Positions 57,508 through 64,000 of a DNA stretch of 64,000 nucleotides are shown here, in pieces (within the stretch, counting starts at the first letter, position 1; every line of letters begins with the position of its first letter). The notes beneath the pieces were generated by a model. The model searched no databases, was not told where the DNA came from, and saw only the letters and a list, made by a program, of their open reading frames with translations. Both the position numbers and the translations under genes were made by a program. Source of the DNA: Oligoflexia bacterium (lineage in GTDB: Bacteria > Bdellovibrionota_B > Oligoflexia > Oligoflexales > JAGOVF01); NCBI GenBank assembly GCA_030432875.1, contig JAUILP010000003.1, positions 1-64,000 on the forward strand, given 5' to 3'.

Positions 57508-58665
57508 ATGCAAAAGACATTAAAAATAATTCTTATGTCGTCTTTCTTACCTTTACCAGCATGCCACACCCCCGACCCTCGAATTGACAGCAATTATGAT
57601 TCTTTAACGGAGAATCGCATGCAGATGTATGGCTTAAACCAGGAAATTGAAGCAAGTCAAAAAGAACCTCCCGCCTGGGTGAGCTCGTTTTTGGATTCGT
57701 GGGACTGTGGCGACGACTTTTGCACCGTAGGGCGGGCTGAAATTAGTGCCGATGATGCTTCCCCCTTTAGCTGTTTGGAAGTCAGTAAGATAAAAGCCAA
57801 AGCGAATTTGGTCTCGGTCATACAAACAGATATTTCTAAAAAAATAATGCTGGGTGCGGAGGGATTGGCGACTGATCAGCAGCAGATAAAAACGATCCTC
57901 GTCGAGGGCTTTGAGGTTCGGAATTTATCGCGTATCGTCCTGGGGGAAAACTATTACAAGCTTATTTTGAAGCATGCTCATGATGCTCCGCACGGATTTT
58001 ATCAATGCTTTTCTGTAGCGAAGATATCAAAATCCCATTTGCATGCAATGATTATTCGCGAGGCTGACAAATTGTTGGGCCCCCAAAACTCGCCTGAGTT
58101 TAAAAAACAAATGGAGCAGGAGTGGAATAGGTTTTTTAAAATAGATTCACGACTAGAAAGTGGTGATGTTACGCCTGCCGGAGAACACGAAGTTAAAAGT
58201 CCGGAAAATTTCGGCCTTACCGGGGATAGCTTAGAGTCGGTTCGCGAGAATGTCGTTAGGGTAGCTAAGGCATTTTTAAAGCTCCCGTATCAGCTAGGAG
58301 GTGATCTTGAAGATGGCTCAATTGATTGCTCAAACTACGTAAAAATTGTTTATTCGGTTTTTGGTTTAAGGCTCCCACGCACCTCTCCAGAACAGTTTGA
58401 TTATGCCCAAGCTTCCGCTGTATACTCGGCACTGCTTCCCGGCGATCTTGTATTTTTTAACGGGTCACTTCGCCCCTCAGATCAACCCAGTCATGTTGGT
58501 ATCTATTTAGGTGAGAACAGATTTATCAATGCCAATGGCAATAGCAACGCAAGAAAAGTTCAAATTGATGATCTCTCGAGTGAGTATTGGCAAAGAAAAT
58601 ATTTAGGGGCGAGAAGGTTGATCACCGAAGACAATTTTTCAACCACGCTGCTAAGCCAGAGATAA
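57508..58665 (+). CDS. NlpC/P60 lipoprotein, copy 2
   Basis: A 385-residue paralogue of the 54997-56154 gene, on the other strand. Lipobox region 'SFLPLPACHT'; TAGGAG upstream. The catalytic segment is 'GSIDCSNYVKIVYS' (Ser-Asn after Cys instead of the usual Ser-Gly), His in 'PSHVGIYLGENRF', then 'INANGN'. The N-terminal domains align throughout ('SRIVLGENYYKLILKHAHD'). Expected to hydrolyse peptidoglycan peptides from the outer-membrane side. It is followed after 32 bp by a PEGA-domain gene, probably in one operon. Confidence 0.82.
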   Translation: MQKTLKIILMSSFLPLPACHTPDPRIDSNYDSLTENRMQMYGLNQEIEASQKEPPAWVSSFLDSWDCGDDFCTVGRAEISADDASPFSCLEVSKIKAKANLVSVIQTDISKKIMLGAEGLATDQQQIKTILVEGFEVRNLSRIVLGENYYKLILKHAHDAPHGFYQCFSVAKISKSHLHAMIIREADKLLGPQNSPEFKKQMEQEWNRFFKIDSRLESGDVTPAGEHEVKSPENFGLTGDSLESVRENVVRVAKAFLKLPYQLGGDLEDGSIDCSNYVKIVYSVFGLRLPRTSPEQFDYAQASAVYSALLPGDLVFFNGSLRPSDQPSHVGIYLGENRFINANGNSNARKVQIDDLSSEYWQRKYLGARRLITEDNFSTTLLSQR

Positions 58666-58697
58666 AACCATATAACATGATATGAAGGGTATGACCT

Positions 58698-60620
58698 ATG
58701 AGGTATGGACTCATTTTTCTCATGAGCATTTATTCCCCAGGTGTATTTGCTGATACAGCCGGACAAAATGGTGATGTCTTTTACTCGACAGGACAGGCCC
58801 AGTCTGATCGCAAGTTGGCAGCAGAAAAAGAAGCCTGTGACAGTGCTAAAAGAGAACTCATAGGCTATATATTTGGTCTGAGCACCAAAGTCATGAGTAA
58901 TGTTATTCAAGTCCAAGATATGACCAATATAACCCAGTCAATTGATGCGGACTCGGATTGGTTGCATCTTATTTCTTTAAAACAAAACGTCATTTCAGAA
59001 TTCAAACAAGACCAGTATATCGCAACCTGTCACCTGCAGTATCCTGTGCCAGAGGCGAATAAAGAAAAGAAGCGCATTGAGCGTGCTAGGAATTTGCTTG
59101 ATAAGCAAAAATTAAATCGCGCTAATTTTGAACATACTGACCCCGTTCGCTTTGGTAGACTGACGGTTCGCTCTAATGTCAGTAAGGCTAAGGTTTTTTT
59201 AGACGGTGTTTTCTGGGGCTCAACTCCTTTAGAAATAGATCGGGTGCCCTTGGGTAAGCACCAGCTTATTACATCTGCAGAGGCGTACGTTTCCGACAGT
59301 CAGGAAATCACAATGGATCTCGGCGAAAATAAACAGATTTTTATTACCTTGACAAAGAATTTTGCTTCCTTAGAAATTATGGATCTTCCTCCAGGAGCAA
59401 AGCTATGGATAAATGGGATAAAAGTGCCTTCAGGACAAACTCATCCCGAGCCGGGGGACGTGATCATCCGAGCCGAAGCGCCTTTTTATCACCCCTACCA
59501 AGATAGAATATCCATAAACCCCGGAGCTCGGCTTCAGCATAGCATCTCAATGACAGCTAAAGCGGTTCCCGTCAGTTTTATTTCCAAGGGCGAAAAAGCG
59601 GACGTTTACGTCAATGGAACAAAGCACGGTTCAACCCCCCTGATTAAAGAGTTCCCCGTAGGATCATATACGGTAGACTTTATGACCTCAGCTGGGATTC
59701 TTTACAGTCAGAGCTTAATGGTTGTCCCAGGCGGGAAAGTGACGGTAACTGCGCCCGCGCCTAAGAAAACACAAACGACCCATGCACATTTTTCCTCTGT
59801 AGTTCTTTATAAAGATGCCTCATTATCGGTGAGGAAGAATTATAGTTCCTTTAGAGAAATTCCGAATTTTTCGGGGAAAACAGCTTCAGTCTCCTTTGAA
59901 ATGATGGAACCTAAAAATGCTTTTATTTATGTCAATGGCACATTAGCAGGAAAACACGCCATTGTTATTGATGATGTCGCCCTAGGTACCGTTATTAAAG
60001 TCGAATCAGCGGGATATTATAGCAGCGAATTTCAAATTCGCACGGTAGGTGAAGAATTTACGTCAACGCTCGACCAACAAATTCTCAAGGTTTACGGGGG
60101 AATTGAGAACAATTACAAAATATTTATGTTTCGTAAAATGCCCCAGTTTGACAAACATGGTGTCACTCTGGCAATCGGGAAAAGAGCCCAGGGGACATCA
60201 TATAATTTAAGTTCTGGAGAGGTGGTCGGCATATTTCAAGACCTGGATAAAGCAAAGGAGCTTTCTATTTGGTCTGATGCCAGCGCAAATATCATTTATT
60301 TAGATGCCAGTACCAATACCGTACCTGCATTAGCGATACAAACTGATTTTAAGTCTGTAAATGATGCGCTTGATGGGCAGGTAACTGATATTCAGCTTTC
60401 TGACCCAGATGCCGGTATTAATGCGAATCAAATTTTCCCAGGATCTAGTTCTAATCTTTCCAGTCGTACGATATTTGTGGGACATGCTTATTTTTTACCG
60501 ACCATAGATAGATCTCATCATGGCTCAAGTATTACTTTTGGCGCTCCCTTTGCGGTAAAAAAACTTGAATTGCAGTCCAAAAATACGGACGTCGCAAATG
60601 CTAAAAGATATTCTCCCTGA
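58698..60620 (+). CDS. Exported PEGA-domain protein with LPP20-like N-terminus
   Basis: A 640-residue protein with signal peptide ('SIYSPGVFADT'). Residues about 25-125 read as an LPP20-like module ('AQSDRKLAAEKEACDSAKRE'). At least three PEGA domains follow: 'VRSNVSKAKVFLDGVFWGST', 'EKADVYVNGTKHGSTPLIK' and 'NAFIYVNGTLAGKHAIVID'. PEGA domains bind surface or cell-wall structures. A GA-rich ribosome site precedes the ATG. It is downstream of NlpC/P60 copy 2, suggesting a joint job in envelope remodelling, which is inference. Confidence 0.75.
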   Translation: MRYGLIFLMSIYSPGVFADTAGQNGDVFYSTGQAQSDRKLAAEKEACDSAKRELIGYIFGLSTKVMSNVIQVQDMTNITQSIDADSDWLHLISLKQNVISEFKQDQYIATCHLQYPVPEANKEKKRIERARNLLDKQKLNRANFEHTDPVRFGRLTVRSNVSKAKVFLDGVFWGSTPLEIDRVPLGKHQLITSAEAYVSDSQEITMDLGENKQIFITLTKNFASLEIMDLPPGAKLWINGIKVPSGQTHPEPGDVIIRAEAPFYHPYQDRISINPGARLQHSISMTAKAVPVSFISKGEKADVYVNGTKHGSTPLIKEFPVGSYTVDFMTSAGILYSQSLMVVPGGKVTVTAPAPKKTQTTHAHFSSVVLYKDASLSVRKNYSSFREIPNFSGKTASVSFEMMEPKNAFIYVNGTLAGKHAIVIDDVALGTVIKVESAGYYSSEFQIRTVGEEFTSTLDQQILKVYGGIENNYKIFMFRKMPQFDKHGVTLAIGKRAQGTSYNLSSGEVVGIFQDLDKAKELSIWSDASANIIYLDASTNTVPALAIQTDFKSVNDALDGQVTDIQLSDPDAGINANQIFPGSSSNLSSRTIFVGHAYFLPTIDRSHHGSSITFGAPFAVKKLELQSKNTDVANAKRYSP

Positions 60621-60797
60621 GTCCCCAGGGTCTTTAGCAAAAGTGGGACTCTCTCAATATAAAAATTAGTAGTTGCAGAAAATTGTTAAAAAAACTGGCC
60701 TTACTTGCCTTCCTACCCAGGGGGAGTTTTAGGCTATACCCGGTGCTTCCGATAAATAGTTCTTATAAAAATTATGACCTTTAAGGGACAAATCCTT

Positions 60798-62798
60798 ATG
60801 CCTCGTTATTTGACCAAATCACGTTATAAGCTTGCGTTAGAGTGTCCTCGTAAGCTTTACTACAATGATCACTCTGACATATATGAGAATACCAAGCAAA
60901 ATAATGATTTTCTGAGAGCACTTGCTGAAGGCGGTTTTCAGGTGGGCGCTTTAGCTCAGCTTTATCATGAGGGCGGCACTGAAATCACCTCCCTAAAACA
61001 TCAGGAAGCTTTAGACGAGACGGCTTTACTGCTGGAGCAGGAACAGGTGATTATCTATGAGGCTGCTCTAGCTTATGGCCCTTTTTTTGTTCGTGTTGAT
61101 GTGCTTATAAAAGACGGAACTCACATCGATCTCATAGAGGTCAAAGCCAAATCCTTTAACCGCGACGAAGAAAGCTTCTATGATAAAAAGCTTTTAAAAA
61201 AAGGCCAGAAACGTTTGGTGAGTAGCTGGCGCCCTTACCTCTTTGATGTCGCTTTTCAAACCATGGTCGCACAGAAGAGTCATCCGCAGTGGCAGGTGTC
61301 GCCTTACCTCATGCTTGCAGACAAGGAGGCGCGAGCGAGTGTTGACGGGTTAAATCAAAAGTTTCTCATAGCCAAAGAAAATGGACGGCCCAAAATACTC
61401 ATTTCATCCCAGTTAAAGGCTTCTGATCTCGGCACCCCTCTGCTCACTAAGGTAGATGTCAAAGAGCCCGTAGAGCTCATCCTCAGCGGGCAGGATGCGG
61501 GGGGAGCGAGTTTTGAGGCTGAAGGTCTCCCTTCGTTCTATGATCAGGCCGTGGCATTAGGTAAGAGCTACCAAAATGATGAAAAATTAGCCCCGGTCTT
61601 AAGCAAAGTGTGTCGCGGCTGTGAATTTAGGTGTGGGTCTGACTGCGGCAAAAAAAGTGGTTTTAACGAATGCTGGAGGGCAAAGCTTGGCACAAGTAAG
61701 ATCACGGAACCCTTAGTCCTGGATTTATGGGCTTATCTCAAAGTCGATGACCTCATTGCGAGCGGCGTCTATTATCTCTCGGACGTCTCAGAAAGTGACT
61801 TAAAGATTAAAGAAAACGATAAAAAATCAGGTTTATCTCGCTCTGAGCGCCAGTGGTTACAGGTCTCTTATGCCAAGGATCAAAATCGACCCGTCTATTT
61901 TGATTATGACGTGCTACAGGAGGCTATGGATAGCTGGCGGTACCCGCTGCATTTTATCGATTTTGAAACGACCATGGTGGCCATTCCATTTCACAAAGGA
62001 CGCCTCCCCTATGAGCAAATTGCTTTTCAATTTTCGCATCATAGTGCTGCCAAAGATGGGTCTGTAAAACATGCGGGTCAGTTTATAAGTACGGTGCCTG
62101 GGGTTTTTCCGAACTTTGATTTTGTGCGTGCCTTAAAAAAAGAGCTGGAACACGATAACGGTACCATTTTTCGCTATGCGACGCATGAAAACTCCGTCCT
62201 CAATCAAATCATTATCCAGCTTGGGGAGTCTACGGAGGCAGATCGTTACGAGCTTATAGACTGGATAAAAACGATTACGAAGTCTAAGGAAAAGGCAGAG
62301 GACGCGTGGGAAGGTAAGAGAACGATGGTGGATCTCTGTGATCTGGTAAAGCGGGCTTATTATCACCCGCATATGCAGGGGTCAAATAGTATCAAAAAGG
62401 TGTTGCCTGCGATTATTAAACATTCAGATTATCTGAGAAAAAAATATTCCTCCGGTACTTACGGAAAAGAGGGAGGAATTGAAAGCCTAAATTTCCGAGG
62501 GCAGAGGTGGCTTTTAGAAGATGGCACTGATAAGGGACTTGATCCTTATAAGCAGCTCCCGGTGATTGAGGAAAGTGGCAGTGCGGATGGCCTTTTTGAT
62601 GGAGAGGGAATAGCAGAGGGTGGAGCCGCGATGACGGCGTGGTCACGGATGCAGTTTACCCAGATGAGTGAGCAGGAGAGAGCGGGGCTTGCGGAAGCAC
62701 TGCTTAAATACTGTGAGCTGGATACTCTTGCTATGGTGATGATTTATGAGTACTGGCGGGAGGAGATTGAGAAGAATAGGCAGAGGAGAGTGGCTTGA
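60798..62798 (+). CDS. DUF2779 protein: PD-(D/E)XK nuclease-like plus DEDD exonuclease-like domain
   Basis: ATG 60798 with AAGGGA upstream is preferred over 60774, giving 666 residues. The N-terminal part has a Cas4/RecB-like core 'VRVDVLIKDGTHIDLIEVKA' (Asp and ExK) and a Cys cluster ('VCRGCEFRCGSDCG', 'NECW') able to hold an Fe-S cluster. The C-terminal half begins with 'PLHFIDFETTMVAIPFHKG', a DEDD-exonuclease Asp-x-Glu motif, the core of DUF2779. A DNA-processing role in repair or defence is likely but not shown. Confidence 0.78.
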   Translation: MPRYLTKSRYKLALECPRKLYYNDHSDIYENTKQNNDFLRALAEGGFQVGALAQLYHEGGTEITSLKHQEALDETALLLEQEQVIIYEAALAYGPFFVRVDVLIKDGTHIDLIEVKAKSFNRDEESFYDKKLLKKGQKRLVSSWRPYLFDVAFQTMVAQKSHPQWQVSPYLMLADKEARASVDGLNQKFLIAKENGRPKILISSQLKASDLGTPLLTKVDVKEPVELILSGQDAGGASFEAEGLPSFYDQAVALGKSYQNDEKLAPVLSKVCRGCEFRCGSDCGKKSGFNECWRAKLGTSKITEPLVLDLWAYLKVDDLIASGVYYLSDVSESDLKIKENDKKSGLSRSERQWLQVSYAKDQNRPVYFDYDVLQEAMDSWRYPLHFIDFETTMVAIPFHKGRLPYEQIAFQFSHHSAAKDGSVKHAGQFISTVPGVFPNFDFVRALKKELEHDNGTIFRYATHENSVLNQIIIQLGESTEADRYELIDWIKTITKSKEKAEDAWEGKRTMVDLCDLVKRAYYHPHMQGSNSIKKVLPAIIKHSDYLRKKYSSGTYGKEGGIESLNFRGQRWLLEDGTDKGLDPYKQLPVIEESGSADGLFDGEGIAEGGAAMTAWSRMQFTQMSEQERAGLAEALLKYCELDTLAMVMIYEYWREEIEKNRQRRVA

Positions 62799-63453
62799 GT
62801 GTTGATAGCCGGTTCGATGAATTATTTATGGCATTGAACTTTGGAATAAATCCATGGCCTAAAGAAAAATAATGTTAAAAAATACTAATCCTGTTAGGAA
62901 AAGTACCCTAAGAACATACTGCCAATATGATTAAGCCAGTCAAAATTATTAACAGGCGTTTCCATTAAATGAGCGGAGCGAAATCAATGGAAATGCCTGT
63001 TAATATAAATAGCACATTGCTATCAATCTCATTCTCCTAAAAGATCAAGTAATCACGCTATCGGAGCGCTGCGTTTACATAGACATTGTGGATTGGGATG
63101 TCAGATTATAAAAAGTTAGCGGGCTAAAGAACTTCCGGGGAGCTCATCAGTTTTCTCCCTAAATTTCATATTTCTGATAAAAAATCTTCCCGCCAAAAAT
63201 CTTACATCTTTCCAAATACGTCCAATAATAGGCTCTGATTTTAGGAACGCATAATAGCGATAGATTTAACATTATTCTATTGCTGTATAAAAAATATAGC
63301 TACTTCATAAACGTCAGTAAATATAAGCAATTTAGTGTTTTATTATTGTTTTGCGTACTCGCTGTCAGTTAATTTAGATTAATTAAATTGTCATTCAAAA
63401 CCGATCTCTCAAAACCAATGAAATGCTAACCAGATATTTTGGGAGATAAAGGA
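62799..63453. other. Long intergenic stretch with a 20-bp hairpin
   Basis: About 655 bp with no convincing ORF. Its one clear structure is the hairpin at 62947-63005. The remainder is AT-rich and probably holds the promoter of the Z1 gene. Confidence 0.4.
62947..63005. repeat. 20-bp inverted repeat with 19-nt loop
   Basis: The arms (TATTAACAGGCGTTTCCATT and its partner) differ from perfect complementarity at one position that is G-U in RNA. It lacks a T-run. It could be an element end, a REP-like hairpin or a recombination site. Confidence 0.55.
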
Positions 63454-64000
63454 ATGCCTGGGATAAATGAAATAGTTCAGTGGATGCGGGATGAAAGGAA
63501 CGGCATTCCATTAACTGATAATCGTGACCAGCTCGAGAAATATAGAGAAGTAATTGCTGATTTTTTTGAGCTGAAGACCTCTGCAAAATTGATAGATGAG
63601 GCGATACTAAAATATATATCAAGATTAGATTTCGTCATGCCGGAAACATCGATCGTTGTTGACCATGATCAGGTTCACGACGATTCTTGGGTCGCTGAAT
63701 CGCTAAAACTCGATCGACCGTCATGGAATCGCCTTAGACTTTTCTTACTAGAGAAACGAAAACGAGACGAACGCTCTGTTTGCCATCTAGATGAGGAATC
63801 TGAAATTGTTTTAAGGCAACTTGGAAATCCAAAATCACCAAAAACATCAAAAAGAGGTCTTGTAGTTGGTTACGTTCAGAGCGGCAAAACAGCGAATATG
63901 GCTGCGGTTATGGCAAAAGCTGCAGATTCAGGCTATCGTATCATTATTGTGTTTGCTGGCGTACTCGATTCTCTCCGTCAACAAACACAACGAAGATTTG
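63454..64000 (+). CDS. Z1-domain P-loop ATPase, 5' part (runs off the window)
   Basis: Absent from the ORF track because no stop occurs before the window ends. GGAGATAAAGGA precedes the ATG, and 182 codons are visible. An N-terminal helical region leads to 'RGLVVGYVQSGKTANMAAVM' (Walker A GYVQSGKT) and 'IIIVFAGVLDSLRQQTQRR', the hallmark start of Z1-domain ATPases, which are found in restriction-type and MORC/MutL-linked defence operons. Partner genes would lie to the right. Confidence 0.8.
   Translation, partial: MPGINEIVQWMRDERNGIPLTDNRDQLEKYREVIADFFELKTSAKLIDEAILKYISRLDFVMPETSIVVDHDQVHDDSWVAESLKLDRPSWNRLRLFLLEKRKRDERSVCHLDEESEIVLRQLGNPKSPKTSKRGLVVGYVQSGKTANMAAVMAKAADSGYRIIIVFAGVLDSLRQQTQRRF

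Noticed and set aside
62947-63005. Integron attC site
   Set aside because: The hairpin lacks the GTTRRRY/RYYYAAC core boxes at its ends and no integron integrase is present.

Overview
The window looks like a piece of chromosome from a moderately AT-rich Gram-negative bacterium. The signs are groES-groEL, htpG, a class A penicillin-binding protein, a periplasmic di-haem peroxidase and an unusually large number of lipoproteins and Sec-exported proteins. The style (lipoproteins with a Gly-Cys-Gly or Ser-Cys-Gly start, DUF7151-like repeats, PEGA and NlpC/P60 lipoproteins) recalls Bdellovibrionota/Oligoflexia, but that placement is inference: no rRNA gene is present to test it.

Region 1 (1-5.85 kb) is the right end of an integrated conjugative or plasmid-like element. 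It carries a VirB10/TrbI-like protein, an FtsK/SpoIIIE-type ATPase, a replication-relaxation family protein, a glycine-zipper lipoprotein, a small basic protein, an excisionase-like HTH and a tyrosine recombinase. It ends at a hairpin shared with the convergent groEL.

Region 2 (5.87-25.87 kb) is the likely core chromosome: groESL, a TPR membrane protein, an amidohydrolase, a cytochrome c peroxidase bracketed by a 15-bp direct repeat, a family-5 solute-binding protein, a CHASE2 adenylate cyclase, a very large PBP1A-type protein, an HtrA-like protein with an altered catalytic triad, HtpG, a TPR protein and tRNA-Leu(TAA).

Region 3 (25.9 kb to the right edge) is probably a genomic island inserted at tRNA-Leu, because a second tyrosine recombinase follows the tRNA immediately. 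From left to right it holds: three lipoproteins with an XRE regulator; a WYL regulator; a polymorphic-toxin locus (lipoprotein with a PT-TG-like pre-toxin domain, its probable immunity gene, decayed remnants and an Imm8-like gene) downstream of three exported proteins and a subtilisin-like lipoprotein; a MoxR-type AAA+/VWA-metallopeptidase operon; a truncated SNase-like gene; a 9.4-kb run of nine plus-strand genes, eight of them exported or membrane-anchored, including two long coiled-coil paralogues; a decayed transposase and a duplicated gene with one truncated and one nonsense-mutated copy; two paralogous NlpC/P60 lipoproteins on opposite strands, one followed by a PEGA protein; a DUF2779 nuclease-like protein; and the 5' part of a Z1-domain ATPase running off the window.

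The best candidate for an undescribed system is the exported-protein cluster at 43.6-53.2 kb. The toxin/subtilase locus and the Z1/DUF2779 edge come next. All functional proposals come from motif reading only; no database search was run.
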